Positions 42,667-51,617 of a stretch of 64,000 bases of DNA are shown piece by piece (the first letter of the stretch is position 1; every line of letters begins with the position of its first letter). This stretch comes from Pseudorhodobacter turbinis (GTDB taxonomy: Bacteria > Pseudomonadota > Alphaproteobacteria > Rhodobacterales > Rhodobacteraceae): contig NZ_CP039965.1 in assembly GCF_005234135.1 (NCBI RefSeq), positions 434,001 to 498,000 of the forward strand, read 5' to 3'. The notes under the pieces are model-generated. The model was given only the letters and a program-made list of their open reading frames with translations. It was not told the DNA's origin and searched no databases. Both the position numbers and the translations under genes were made by a program.

Positions 42667-43559
42667 GGTTTGTCCTTCAGGATGCGCAGTTGAAGCAGGC
42701 TGACGACCAGCAGGATACCGAACAACACCACCGTTTGCGCGGCCGCATAGCCCATATCAAAGCTGGAAAACGCGGTTTGATAGATCATCAAGACCAGGGG
42801 TTTGGTGCTATCCAATGGCCCGCCGGGATTGTTGGTGGTCATATTAAACACCTGATCGAATATCCGCAGAAAACCGATCGAGGAGAAAACCACCAGAAAC
42901 ACAATCGTGGGCTTCAGCAGTGGCAAGGTAATCTCGGACATGATCGTCCAGCCGGAAACACCGTCAATCCGCGCCGCCTCATAGTAACTTGTGGGGATTG
43001 CGCGTAGTCCGGCCATGAAGATGATAATCTGAAACCCCAGCCCAGCCCAGATTGCAGGCAGCAAAATCGCAGGTAGCGCGTTGGTGGTCGAATTCAGGAA
43101 ACTGATCTGCGCAAAGCCCAATGACGCCAGAAAATTGTTGAAAAGCCCAATGGGTACCGGCTGATAAAACCACCGCCAGACCCATGCCATCGCCACGGTC
43201 GACGTCAGGAACGGCAGGAAATAAAGCGCACGCAACGTGCCATGCAGCAGGCGGGTTTTATCCAGCTGATAGGCGATCACAAAACTTAGGACCAAGGAGA
43301 TCGGCGTGCCGAGGATCAGATACACAAAGGTATTGCGAAACACCTTCCAAAACACCGGATCATGCCAGAGCTTGATGTAATTCTCGGCCCCGACCCATTC
43401 GCGTGGGCCTAAAAGGTTCCAGCTTTGAAAGCTCAGGATGACCGCATTCAGGGTCGGGTAAAACCGAATGACCGTGTAAAACAGGATCGGCAAGGCCAGA
43501 AAGGCCCATGCCCAGACCACCTGCTTTTGGCGGATAGAAAGATTGCGGTAAAATGACAT
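42663..43559 (-). CDS. CUT1 sugar ABC transporter permease (MalF type)
   Basis: A 298-residue permease with six hydrophobic segments. The EAA loop reads EAARIDGVSGWTIMSEITLPLLKP (in parts, near residues 193-217), and the N-terminal segment WAFLALPILFYTVIRFYPTLNAVILSF is typical of the family. Together with the MalG-type protein it makes the channel for a sugar or sugar-like solute. It begins 54 bases after the binding-protein stop. That gap contains a GC-rich inverted stretch that may lower permease expression relative to the binding protein. Confidence 0.94.
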   Translation of the reverse strand: MSFYRNLSIRQKQVVWAWAFLALPILFYTVIRFYPTLNAVILSFQSWNLLGPREWVGAENYIKLWHDPVFWKVFRNTFVYLILGTPISLVLSFVIAYQLDKTRLLHGTLRALYFLPFLTSTVAMAWVWRWFYQPVPIGLFNNFLASLGFAQISFLNSTTNALPAILLPAIWAGLGFQIIIFMAGLRAIPTSYYEAARIDGVSGWTIMSEITLPLLKPTIVFLVVFSSIGFLRIFDQVFNMTTNNPGGPLDSTKPLVLMIYQTAFSSFDMGYAAAQTVVLFGILLVVSLLQLRILKDKP

Positions 43560-43613
43560 GACGGCCCCTAAACCCCACGACGGGCGGCGCAGATCGCCGC
43601 GCCGCCCGTAAGT

Positions 43614-44870
43614 TTACTTGTTGTAATAGCCGTCCAGAATGGCCTGCTCTGCGGTTGCCGCAGCGGCCAAAGCATCCTCGGCCGATTGCCCCTCAAGGAA
43701 CATCCGGCTTACGGCATCCACAAGCACCTGACGTTGACCGGATTCGTCAACAAACACCGTGGTTTGCGCATAGTTAAGCCCGGCTACAAACGGCCCGAAA
43801 ACCGGATCGGCAAGATTTGCCTCGGTCATCGCCGCCGAAGGTTTTGCGGGCAGCTCCCCGACCGTATCAAGCCAGATCTGCATCGCCTCATCGCTGGTGA
43901 TATATTCCATGAATTTGACCGAAGCGTCATATTTCTCCCCCTCGGCCTTGGAGGTGATCGCGTTCACCCAATAGCTGGCATAGTTGGATTTGCTGCCATC
44001 CGGCCCCGCAGGCAATTCCGCCACCCCCCAATCAAGGCCGCGCGTATCCTTCAGCGCACCAATCCGGAAGGAACCGTCAATATGCATCGCGGCCCGGCCA
44101 GCCTTAAAGGCGGCCTGCGGCTCATCCATGAAGGTGGATTTGGTCACGCCGTGTTTCTGTTCCAGATCGGTATAGAATTGCAGCGCGGCCACACCCGCCG
44201 CATTGTTATAGGTGACGGTCTTGTTGTCATCCGAATAGGGCACGCCACCAAACTGGCGCAGCAAAACCTCACGCAGCCAATGGTGATCCTGCGCCGTCAT
44301 GCCCGAGGTAAAACCCTCAGCCGTGATGTTGCCAGCGCCGTCTTTTTGGGTCATCGCGGCAGCCATTTCCACCAGCTCGTCCAGATTGGCGGGCGGCGCC
44401 TCAAACCCTGCGTTCTTGAACATCCGCTTGTTATAGAACAACGCAAGCGAACGCACCGCCGTCGGCAGCGCCATATAGGCACCGTCGATCTTCATCGCGC
44501 GCACCATCGGAAAGAAATCCGCCTCGATCTGCTCTGCCGGGAAACGATCTTCGGGCAGTGGCTGGATCAGATCGGCCTCGACGTAATCATTCAGCCAGCC
44601 GTAAAACAACTGCACCACATCCGGCCCCTGACCTGCAGGAATGGCGGCGGCCACCTTGGTGCGGTAATCGGCATAGGGGAAGGTGCTTTGCTTGACGGTG
44701 ATATCGGGATTTGCCGTCTCAAAATTCTCGATCAACTGATCCATCGCCGTGATGCGGGCGTCAAAGATATACTGCCAATACTCGATTTCCACTGCCCAAG
44801 CAGGGCCGCAGGTCACAAGGGCTGCAAGGCTTGTCGCCGCAGCACAGGTAAATGTCTTGAACGTTTTCAT
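43614..44870 (-). CDS. CUT1 sugar ABC transporter substrate-binding protein
   Basis: A 418-residue periplasmic protein of the SBP_bac_1 family. It has a Sec signal peptide (about 1-27, cut after AWA). Typical parts are the FETANPDITVKQSTFPYADYRTKVAAAIPAGQGPDVVQLFYGW region (in parts), the hinge stretch LALFYNKRMFKNAGFEAPP and AAMHIDGSFRIGALKD. This family binds oligosaccharides, glycerol phosphates or other polyols. Two ATGs lie six bases apart (44876 and 44870). GGGAG is only three bases from the first and nine from the second, so I use 44870. It is the first and probably the most expressed gene of the operon, opposite the ROK regulator. Confidence 0.93.
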   Translation of the reverse strand: MKTFKTFTCAAATSLAALVTCGPAWAVEIEYWQYIFDARITAMDQLIENFETANPDITVKQSTFPYADYRTKVAAAIPAGQGPDVVQLFYGWLNDYVEADLIQPLPEDRFPAEQIEADFFPMVRAMKIDGAYMALPTAVRSLALFYNKRMFKNAGFEAPPANLDELVEMAAAMTQKDGAGNITAEGFTSGMTAQDHHWLREVLLRQFGGVPYSDDNKTVTYNNAAGVAALQFYTDLEQKHGVTKSTFMDEPQAAFKAGRAAMHIDGSFRIGALKDTRGLDWGVAELPAGPDGSKSNYASYWVNAITSKAEGEKYDASVKFMEYITSDEAMQIWLDTVGELPAKPSAAMTEANLADPVFGPFVAGLNYAQTTVFVDESGQRQVLVDAVSRMFLEGQSAEDALAAAATAEQAILDGYYNK

Positions 44871-44966
44871 TGTCATTCTCTCCCAGATGCGGGCATGGAT
44901 CAGGCCCCGAACACTGGCGTATCCTATCGGGGAAACCGGCAAGGATACGCCCCCTACAGGCAACTG

Positions 44967-44997
44967 TTGACGGCTTCACCGCAAAGATCAATACTTT
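44967..44997 (+). promoter_or_regulatory. Possible promoter for the ROK gene
   Basis: TTGACG (44967-44972) and TACTTT (44992-44997) are spaced 19 bases apart, slightly long for sigma-70. They lie 30 bases before the TTG start at 45027. A dyad just downstream would place a repressor over the start site. Confidence 0.4.
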
Positions 44998-45014
44998 ATT
45001 CAAATGTTTTGAGT
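44998..45014. promoter_or_regulatory. Imperfect dyad ATTCAAATGTTTTGAGT, candidate ROK operator
   Basis: The arms ATTCAAA and TTTGAGT pair in six of seven positions around a short centre. The dyad directly follows the possible -10 and lies between the divergent binding-protein and ROK genes, where an autoregulating ROK repressor would bind. Confidence 0.4.
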
Positions 45015-45026
45015 TAAGGTCGCCCA

Positions 45027-46256
45027 TTGCCCAACACCCCCCATCACATCGCAGGAAACAACGCGGAGAAGACCAAGGCGCACAACCGCCGTGTGGTCTT
45101 GGGGCATTTGCAAAGCCGTGACGCGGGGCGGGCCGAGATCGCCAAAGCCTCGGGGCTGTCGACCCAGACCGTCTCTAACCTGATGGCAGAGATGGAGGGC
45201 GAGGGGCTGGTTCACGCCACAGGCCGAAGGCCCGCCGCGCGCGGGCAGCCACCGCTGGTCTATGCCTTCAATCCTGCGGGGGCTGTCGCCCTCGGGTTCG
45301 AGGTCCGGCCTGATATTTTAACGATGGTGCTGACCGATCTCGGCGGCACAGCGCTGCTGACCCGCCAGATGCGCCTGACCCGAACCGACCCCGCGCATGT
45401 GCTGGGGTTGATGGCGCAAATGGCGGACGAAGCGCAAACAGATCGCCCCCGCATTCTGGGCGCAGGTCTTGTCATCCCCGGCCCCTTCGGTGTTGAGGGG
45501 TTGAGTGCGGCGGGCGCCACCACCCTGCCCGGCTGGGACCCGAAACAAATCCCCGCGATGGCCGCCGAAGCCCTTGGCATGCCCGTTCATCTGGACAAAG
45601 ACGCCACAGCGGCCGCACTGGCCGAGGGGATGGGCGGCGCGGCGCAAGGGCTTTCAAGCTATGCGTTTCTTTATTTCGGCTCGGGGTTGGGGCTGGGGGT
45701 TGTGTCGCAAGGCCAGCCTTTGCGCGGTGGTTTTGGCAATGCCGGTGAGGTCGGCCATATCATCATCACCCCCGGCGGCCTGCCCTGCGATTGCGGCAAT
45801 CATGGCTGTCTGGAGCAATACGTCAGCCGTCTTTCCCTGCAACGCCATCTTGTTGCGCAGGGGCTGTTGGCGTCGCACACGCGCGGCACCGATGCGACCG
45901 TCGCGGCCCTGCTTGCAGCGGGAAACCCCGCCCTTAGCACATGGATCACCACCGCCGCCGAGGCGCTTTCACGCGCAATCGGCCTGCTGGAGAACCTGTT
46001 TGATCCGCAATGCATCATCCTTGGCGGTGCCCTGCCCGATGCGCTTCTGGATGCGCTGATTGCCAATTTATCGCTGCCCGAAGGCTCTGTCTCTCGGCGT
46101 GCGGATCGCAACGGACCACGGGTCGCGCGCGGCACCTCTGGCAACCGAAGTGCCGCGATGGGCGCCGCAGCCCTTGTGATCCATGATACCGTAACCCCGC
46201 GCCTTGATGCCCACCGCTCGATGCCAACCGAAATGAAAGACGCCCCATGCCCCTGA
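45027..46256 (+). CDS. ROK-family transcriptional repressor
   Basis: A 409-residue protein. An N-terminal winged helix (about 15-75; GRAEIAKASGLSTQTVSNLMAEMEGEGLV) is followed by a ROK sugar-kinase-like fold. The latter has the DKDATAAALAEGMGG stretch, the ROK glycine motif FGSGLGLGVV and the zinc motif GGLPCDCGNHGCLEQYVS with its cysteines and histidine. It probably represses the divergent transport operon and is released by a sugar or sugar derivative. The start is TTG 45027 with TTAAGG eight bases upstream; no ATG fits better. It overlaps the PIG-L gene by ten bases, linking repressor and deacetylase in one transcript. Confidence 0.92.
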   Translation: MPNTPHHIAGNNAEKTKAHNRRVVLGHLQSRDAGRAEIAKASGLSTQTVSNLMAEMEGEGLVHATGRRPAARGQPPLVYAFNPAGAVALGFEVRPDILTMVLTDLGGTALLTRQMRLTRTDPAHVLGLMAQMADEAQTDRPRILGAGLVIPGPFGVEGLSAAGATTLPGWDPKQIPAMAAEALGMPVHLDKDATAAALAEGMGGAAQGLSSYAFLYFGSGLGLGVVSQGQPLRGGFGNAGEVGHIIITPGGLPCDCGNHGCLEQYVSRLSLQRHLVAQGLLASHTRGTDATVAALLAAGNPALSTWITTAAEALSRAIGLLENLFDPQCIILGGALPDALLDALIANLSLPEGSVSRRADRNGPRVARGTSGNRSAAMGAAALVIHDTVTPRLDAHRSMPTEMKDAPCP

Positions 46257-48577
46257 CCGATGCCGCCCGTATTGCCGAACAGACCACACAGCCCGCCGCC
46301 CTGATGCTTTGGCGGGCGCTGCAACCCTTGCGCGGGTTGGCGCGGTTCATGAATTCCGGTGCCCATCCCGATGATGAGATCAGCACGATGCTGGCCGCTC
46401 TCACTTACCGCGACGGGCTGTCGCTATCCTATGTCTGTTCCACCCGTGGCGAGGGCGGGCAGAATGATATCGGCCGCGAGGCGGGTGCCGATCTGGGCAC
46501 GCTGCGCACCGCCGAGATGCACGCGGCGGCAGATATTCTTGGGCTCTCGATGTATTGGCTGTCAGACAGCCCAGATGATCCGATCGTTGATTTCGGCTTT
46601 TCCAAATCCGGCGTCGAGACCCTTGGCAAATGGGGCCACGCCCATACCCTGCGGCGGCTGGTCGGGGTTATTCGCAAGGACCGGCCCGATATCCTTTGCC
46701 CGACCTTCCTCGATATTCCCGGTCAGCACGGCCACCACCGCGCCATGACCCAAGCCGCGCATGAGGCAATGACCGCCGCCGCCGATCCTGATTTCATTGC
46801 GGAGGGCGCGCCGTGGCAGGTCGCCAAACTGTACCTTCCGGCATGGTCGGGCGCGGGGGATGCCTATGATGATGATCTGCCTCCGCCCCCTGCCACCGTC
46901 CATATCCCCGGCGCAGGGCGGGAACCTGTATCCGGCTGGACATGGGCCGAGATCGGCCAGCAATCCCGCGTGTTTCACGCCACCCAAGGCATGGGCCGCT
47001 GGACCGATGGCCAAGAGCCGCAAGGCTGGTCGCTGCATCTGGCGCAAAGCCACGTCGGGGGGGACCGGTCCGCGATCACCGACAACCTGCCACAAAGCTA
47101 TGCCGCGTTGCTGGACGATCATCCCCGTGCCCAAACGCTGGACGGCGCGCTTGCGGCCTGCATCACCGCCTTTCCCGATACCGCACAGATTTTGCACCAC
47201 GGGTTTGACGCGCTTAGCCATCTGCGCGCCTTGCGTGACACCTGCCCCGAAGGCGCGCGCGACCAAACGCTCCACCGGCTGGACCGGACCGAGGCGCAGC
47301 TGGCGCGGGTGCTTTGGCTTGCCTCTGGCGCGCGGTTGACGGCGCGGCTGGCGCGCATCCATGCCCGCCCCGGCGAACATATCGCGGCAGGTTTGACCCT
47401 TCAGCCCGCCACCCAGGACTGTGAGGTTGAGGCCAATTGGCACCTTCCCGCAGGCTGGCAGGCCGATGCAAACGGCATCACCCCTGCCGTGGATGCGCAC
47501 CCCTTTGATCCCTATCCGATGGTCCATCACGCCCATGCCCCGCAAGGCCCCGTGGCGGCATCGGTCACGCTGCGCAAGGACGAGACAACCGTTCAGCTGT
47601 TGCTGCCTATCGGTGCGCAAGTTCTGGTCCTGCCAAAAGTGGAGGGAGAGGTGGAACCGCAAACTGCATTCCTCAACACCACAGCGCCGCAGCCAATTCC
47701 CTTGCGCTTAAGCGACGGTGCCAAGCTGACGCCGCCCAAAGGCTGGGCGCTTGATGCATCCGCCAATGGCGCCACGTTGACACCGCAAACGCCGACTGAG
47801 GGGCTTTATACCCTGCCGCTAAAGGTCGGCGGCCAGCCGGCCCAAATCGTGACCCGCATCAACCACCCCCATACCGGCGCGCTCTTGCGGGCGGCACCTG
47901 CTGCCTTGCGCCTGCGCGTGGCCGAGGTGGCGCTTGCGCCTGCGCGCATCGCCTATATCGGTGGCGGCAATGACCGCGTGGATCATTGGCTGCGCGCAAT
48001 GGGGGCCGATGTTACGACGCTTGGCGATGCAGAGATGAACGCCAGCACCCTTGCCGATTTTGATACGCTGGTGATCGGTATCTTTGCCATGCGGTTTCGG
48101 CCTGCCCTGCCCGCATTGATGCCCACCGTGCATGACTGGGTGGCCAAGGGTGGCACGCTGCTAACGCTTTATCACCGCCCGTGGGATAATTGGACAGCCA
48201 CCACCGCGCCGCGCCCGTTGGAAATCGGCAAGCCCAGCCTGCGCTACCGTGTCACCGATGAAAATGCCGCCGTCACCCATCTGATCCCCGAGCATCCATT
48301 GCTCAACACCCCCAACCAAATCGGTCCGCAAGATTGGGAGGGCTGGGTGAAGGAGCGCGGGCTTTACTTTGCCAAAAGCTGGGACAGCGCCTATCAGCCC
48401 GTGCTGCAAATGGCCGATGAAGGCGAGGCGCCGCATCAAGGCGCGCTGCTTTCGGCACGGATCGGCAAGGGACAGCATCACCATTGCGCCCTGATCCTGC
48501 ATTTGCAGATGGAGGCGCTGATCCCTGGTGCGTTTCGTTTGATGGCCAATTTGATCGCCCCGCCAAAATGGCCATAA
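46247..48577 (+). CDS. PIG-L deacetylase with long C-terminal extension
   Basis: A 776-residue protein, far longer than a simple PIG-L/LmbE enzyme (about 230). The N-terminal domain (about 30-270) has the zinc motifs SGAHPDDE (H40, D42, D43, E44) and GQHGHHRAM (around 160-166). Such enzymes remove acetyl groups from N-acetylglucosaminyl conjugates. Residues about 360-540 look like one or two beta-sandwich modules. The last ~200 residues (ARIAYIGGGNDRVDHWLRAMGADV, FDTLVIGIFAMRFRPAL, GGTLLTLYHRP) resemble a class-I glutamine-amidotransferase-like / ThuA-type fold. No signal peptide is visible. It overlaps ROK by ten bases at the start and the EamA gene by ten at the end. A conjugate-deacetylating role in the same pathway as the lyase is my inference. 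Confidence 0.85.
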   Translation: MPLTDAARIAEQTTQPAALMLWRALQPLRGLARFMNSGAHPDDEISTMLAALTYRDGLSLSYVCSTRGEGGQNDIGREAGADLGTLRTAEMHAAADILGLSMYWLSDSPDDPIVDFGFSKSGVETLGKWGHAHTLRRLVGVIRKDRPDILCPTFLDIPGQHGHHRAMTQAAHEAMTAAADPDFIAEGAPWQVAKLYLPAWSGAGDAYDDDLPPPPATVHIPGAGREPVSGWTWAEIGQQSRVFHATQGMGRWTDGQEPQGWSLHLAQSHVGGDRSAITDNLPQSYAALLDDHPRAQTLDGALAACITAFPDTAQILHHGFDALSHLRALRDTCPEGARDQTLHRLDRTEAQLARVLWLASGARLTARLARIHARPGEHIAAGLTLQPATQDCEVEANWHLPAGWQADANGITPAVDAHPFDPYPMVHHAHAPQGPVAASVTLRKDETTVQLLLPIGAQVLVLPKVEGEVEPQTAFLNTTAPQPIPLRLSDGAKLTPPKGWALDASANGATLTPQTPTEGLYTLPLKVGGQPAQIVTRINHPHTGALLRAAPAALRLRVAEVALAPARIAYIGGGNDRVDHWLRAMGADVTTLGDAEMNASTLADFDTLVIGIFAMRFRPALPALMPTVHDWVAKGGTLLTLYHRPWDNWTATTAPRPLEIGKPSLRYRVTDENAAVTHLIPEHPLLNTPNQIGPQDWEGWVKERGLYFAKSWDSAYQPVLQMADEGEAPHQGALLSARIGKGQHHHCALILHLQMEALIPGAFRLMANLIAPPKWP

Positions 48578-49467
48578 TCCCACGGCTCAGCACCCCACAA
48601 ACCAGCCCCGACACCGGCCCCGCCCGCAACAACAGGCGTGGCATGATGTGGCTGGCAGCCGACCTTTGTTTCAACATCTGGGCGCTGTCCATCGCCAAAT
48701 CGCTGGGGGTGGACCTGCCGCCGATCCAGATCGTTCTGGTGCGCGCGCTGGTCGGTCTGGCGGTGCTAATCCCTTTTGTGGTCTGGCGCGGCGGCATGGT
48801 CAGGCTGGCCAACCCAAAACTGCAAATCCTGCGCACCATGCTGTCCACCATCGCAATGACAGGCAACTTCTTTGCTGTGGCCAAACTGCCTTTCGCGTTG
48901 TTCACAACCGTCAACTTTACGCGCCCCCTGCTGATGATGGCCCTTGCCGCGCTGATTTTGGGGGAACGCATCCGCGCAAAACAGTGGATTGCCGGCGGTA
49001 TCGGGTTGATCGGGGTGGTGATCGCGGTAGATCCCGGCAGCCTTGGCGCCACCTCTGCCAGCGGCATCGGCGCGCTGTTTGCATCGGTCATCGCGGGCAC
49101 CTCTGCGGTCATCATCCTGCGCCGTATGCGCAATGAGGATGCGCTGACCCAGATGATCTGGCAAACGGCGGGCCTGTCGCTGACCAGCGTGCTTCCTGCG
49201 ATCTACTTCTGGCAAGCGCCGGGCGACCATTGGCCCATCTTGCTGTCGATCGGGGTGCTATCCCAAACCGCGCAGTTTTGCTTTATGCGCGCGCATTATT
49301 GGGCCGAGGCAGGGGTAATTGCGCCCTTGGGCTATTTCTCCCTGATCCTCTCGGTCACCGTTGGCTATTTCGTGTTCGACGAAGTGCCGTCAATCGGGCT
49401 TTATCTTGGGGCGGTCCTGATCATCGGTGCCGCCCTCATGGCAAGCCATAAGGGCAAGCGCGGCTGA
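48568..49467 (+). CDS. EamA/DMT-family transporter in the ROK operon
   Basis: A 299-residue membrane protein with two EamA repeats and about ten hydrophobic segments. Characteristic parts are RPLLMMALAALILGERI and the C-terminal YLGAVLIIGAALMASHKGK. The open frame begins earlier, but the ATG at 48568, overlapping the PIG-L stop by ten bases, starts just before the first membrane segment and is used here. Being the third gene after the repressor and deacetylase, it may export a by-product or overflow metabolite of the pathway. It could equally be a chance neighbour. It converges on the RraB-like gene, six bases away. Confidence 0.9.
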   Translation: MAIIPRLSTPQTSPDTGPARNNRRGMMWLAADLCFNIWALSIAKSLGVDLPPIQIVLVRALVGLAVLIPFVVWRGGMVRLANPKLQILRTMLSTIAMTGNFFAVAKLPFALFTTVNFTRPLLMMALAALILGERIRAKQWIAGGIGLIGVVIAVDPGSLGATSASGIGALFASVIAGTSAVIILRRMRNEDALTQMIWQTAGLSLTSVLPAIYFWQAPGDHWPILLSIGVLSQTAQFCFMRAHYWAEAGVIAPLGYFSLILSVTVGYFVFDEVPSIGLYLGAVLIIGAALMASHKGKRG

Positions 49468-49473
49468 AAGGTG

Positions 49474-49794
49474 CTATTCCACCAGTTCCCAACCATCGGG
49501 ATCAAAGCCGAATTTCAGCGCGATCTCGGTGGCGCGCTTTTCCTCGGCCCAGATTGCGGGGGCCGAGATTTCCATCTCGGCGGTGCGCGCCTCAAGGGTT
49601 TCGCCGTCATCATCAATCGTGGTGACAAAACCCGCCGCCGTCAAAGCCTTGGCAGCGGCAGGGAAAGGCGCATCCAGTTCCTCGGCCAGAAACAGGAAAT
49701 TCACGACCGCACGTTTGGGCAAACTGTCGATCTTGCCGATTTCGACAAAAGTTTCAAAGGTTTCGGCCTGCTGGGCTTCATAATCGTGGCTCAT
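49474..49794 (-). CDS. RraB-like regulator of ribonuclease E family protein
   Basis: A 106-residue acidic cytoplasmic protein. The layout fits RraB: an N-terminal helix (ETFETFVEIGKI), a beta-strand with RAVVNFLFLAEE, AAKALTAAGFVTTIDDD, and a C-terminal helix ending in FGFDPDGWELVE, which matches the G-YDGWE end of the family. In E. coli RraB binds and inhibits RNase E. Here the assignment is by pattern only. ATG 49794 after GGAG is used instead of a frame 19 codons longer. It lies 63 bases after ribD on the same strand. Confidence 0.75.
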   Translation of the reverse strand: MSHDYEAQQAETFETFVEIGKIDSLPKRAVVNFLFLAEELDAPFPAAAKALTAAGFVTTIDDDGETLEARTAEMEISAPAIWAEEKRATEIALKFGFDPDGWELVE

Positions 49795-49857
49795 CGCGTG
49801 CTCCAATTCAAGGGTTGCCCCTTTCCTGCCCAAAGCGCGGGTCCGGCGCAAGGCCCA

Positions 49858-50949
49858 TCACACCTGCACAAAGCGCCAATGCGACATCACATCACCGCCC
49901 ACCGCAGTTTGCGACACCAAAGACAGCCTTGGCGCATCGGCCAAGGCCCCAAGCGCCAACGGGCCAAGGGCGGCGCGGCCCTCCTCTCCGATCAGGGCAC
50001 CGGCAGAAAAAATCACCAAATCATCCACCAAGCCCGCGCGGATCAGGGCCGCGGCAAGCCCCGCCCCGCCTTCGCAAAACACCCGCGTGATCCCTTGTGC
50101 CGCAAGCAAGCCAAGCCCTGCCCGCAAATCCAAGGCACCGGCACCCATCGGGCATTCCAGCAAGCGCGCGCCCGTGGCCTGCCAACCCGCATTATCCGTA
50201 CCGGTCCCATGCAAAAGCCAAACCGGATGCGCCCGCGCCGTTTGCCCCAACCGCGAGTCCGGCGCATGGCGCAAGCCGCTATCGACCACCACCCGCACCG
50301 GCTGATGGGCCGCCCCCAGATCACGCACCGTCAGATCCGGATCATCGGCCAGCGCCGTCCCCGAACCGACCATCACCGCATCATGCGTCATCCGCAGCAG
50401 ATGCACCGCACGGCGAGAGCCCGCGCCCGTGATCCAGCGGCTTTCCCCCGAGGCCGTGGCGATCCGCCCGTCCAAAGTGGTGGCAAGCTTCAGCGTCACC
50501 ATCGGCAAGCCTTGGGTGGTCCGCTTCAAAAAACCGTGGTTCAGGGTGCGGGCAGCATCGGCAAGCAAGCCGACCTCTACCTCAATCCCTGCCGCGCGCA
50601 GTATCGCATGGCCTTTGCCTGCCACACGGGTGTCGGGGTCTTCCAAGGCGCTAACAACGCGCGCGACGCCACAAGCCACAAGCCCTTCGGCGCAAGGCGG
50701 TGTTTGGCCGTGATGGGCACAGGGTTCCAGCGTGACATAGGCGGTGGCGCCGCGTGCGGCCGCACCTGCCTGATCCAAAGCACGGCGTTCAGCATGGGGA
50801 CGCCCCCCCGGTTGCGTCCAGCCGCGGCCGACAATGCGCCCATCCTTCACCAGCACACAGCCCACCGCAGGGTTCGGCCACACACGCCCAAGGCCACGCG
50901 CTGCAAGCTGCAACGCGTGGCGCATATGGGCGCGGTCTTGTTCGCTCAT
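49858..50949 (-). CDS. ribD: Bifunctional riboflavin biosynthesis protein RibD
   Basis: RibD deaminates and then reduces the pyrimidine intermediate made from GTP in flavin synthesis. The 363-residue protein has the N-terminal deaminase zinc site (HAERRAL near residue 50, and [13 protein letters not shown] near 75-87). The C-terminal reductase (about 145-363) contains [22 protein letters not shown] (in parts), the NADPH-side segment and the [17 protein letters not shown] end. It overlaps nrdR by four bases, an arrangement often seen in Proteobacteria, where nrdR-ribD (then ribE or nusB) is an old cluster. No ribE or FMN riboswitch is visible in the window. Confidence 0.96.
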   Translation of the reverse strand: MSEQDRAHMRHALQLAARGLGRVWPNPAVGCVLVKDGRIVGRGWTQPGGRPHAERRALDQAGAAARGATAYVTLEPCAHHGQTPPCAEGLVACGVARVVSALEDPDTRVAGKGHAILRAAGIEVEVGLLADAARTLNHGFLKRTTQGLPMVTLKLATTLDGRIATASGESRWITGAGSRRAVHLLRMTHDAVMVGSGTALADDPDLTVRDLGAAHQPVRVVVDSGLRHAPDSRLGQTARAHPVWLLHGTGTDNAGWQATGARLLECPMGAGALDLRAGLGLLAAQGITRVFCEGGAGLAAALIRAGLVDDLVIFSAGALIGEEGRAALGPLALGALADAPRLSLVSQTAVGGDVMSHWRFVQV

Positions 50950-51413
50950 TCCTCGGTATTGCCTGTAGGGCGCAGCTCCGACACGAATTTATCGAAATCA
51001 TCTGCGGCTTGGAAGTTCTTGTAAACGCTGGCAAATCGTACATATGCCACCGTATCGATCCGCGCGAGTGATTCCATCACAATCTCCCCGATGATCTTGG
51101 AGCCGATGTCCGTCTCACCCAGACTTTCCAAACGGCGCACGATGCCGCTGATCATCTGATCCACGCGTTCCGGATCGATTGGGCGTTTTTGCAAGGCCAT
51201 ACGGATGGAGCGCTCCAGCTTGGTACGGTCAAAATCTTCGCGTTTGCCATTGGTCTTCACAACAACAAGATCGCGCAGCTGCACCCGCTCATATGTCGTG
51301 AAACGCCCACCACACGCCGGGCAGAAACGCCGGCGCCGGATGGCGACGTGATCTTCGGCCGGACGACTATCCTTGACCTGAGAGTCTATATTACCGCAAA
51401 ATGGGCAGCGCAT
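50946..51413 (-). CDS. nrdR: Transcriptional repressor NrdR
   Basis: NrdR is a zinc- and nucleotide-binding repressor of ribonucleotide reductase genes. The 155-residue protein has the zinc ribbon MRCPFCGN...[17 protein letters not shown] with its four cysteines in the first 40 residues. An ATP-cone domain (about 48-138) follows with [20 protein letters not shown] and [14 protein letters not shown]. It is the first gene of the nrdR-ribD operon. Its own upstream region holds a GGGGG/CCCCC hairpin and no obvious NrdR box. Confidence 0.97.
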   Translation of the reverse strand: MRCPFCGNIDSQVKDSRPAEDHVAIRRRRFCPACGGRFTTYERVQLRDLVVVKTNGKREDFDRTKLERSIRMALQKRPIDPERVDQMISGIVRRLESLGETDIGSKIIGEIVMESLARIDTVAYVRFASVYKNFQAADDFDKFVSELRPTGNTEE

Positions 51414-51456
51414 AGGCCTGTCCCCCTTCGTTTCTTGATTTTACTGCCTCAGATGC

Positions 51457-51470
51457 GGGGGTAAGCCCCC
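51457..51470. other. GC hairpin upstream of nrdR
   Basis: GGGGG (51457-51461) and CCCCC (51466-51470) around TAAG make a tight stem-loop, extended by GC pairs with one bulge. It would lie in the nrdR leader if transcription starts further upstream. Its role is unknown. Confidence 0.4.
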
Positions 51471-51489
51471 CTGCTTATCCATAGGACTA

Positions 51490-51617
51490 TAGGCAGACGC
51501 GCAGGTCTTGGGTAGCCGATATGCGCCAATGCCAGATATAGGGGCAAGACTGTGGCGCGCAAGACTCACGCCGCACAATCCAGGGTGGCGCAGACGGGCC
51601 CGCGACGGTCTTTTTTT
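51490..51617 (+). ncRNA. Weak candidate for a 6S-type RNA upstream of the folate cyclo-ligase gene
   Basis: The 260-base gap between nrdR and the 5-formyl-THF cyclo-ligase gene contains no ORF I trust. In many Proteobacteria, 6S RNA lies directly before this ligase gene. Here GGTCTTG (51504-51510) can pair with CAAGACT (51545-51551), with outer GCGC pairs, and a T7 run at 51611-51617 could end a transcript. I could not find the long closing stem of 6S RNA, so this is mainly a synteny argument. Confidence 0.2.

Noticed and set aside
51588-51617. Rho-independent terminator at GGGCCCGCG...T7
   Set aside because: The T-run is good, but the preceding bases form only a short GGGCCC self-match and a four-base outer stem, too weak to call a terminator.
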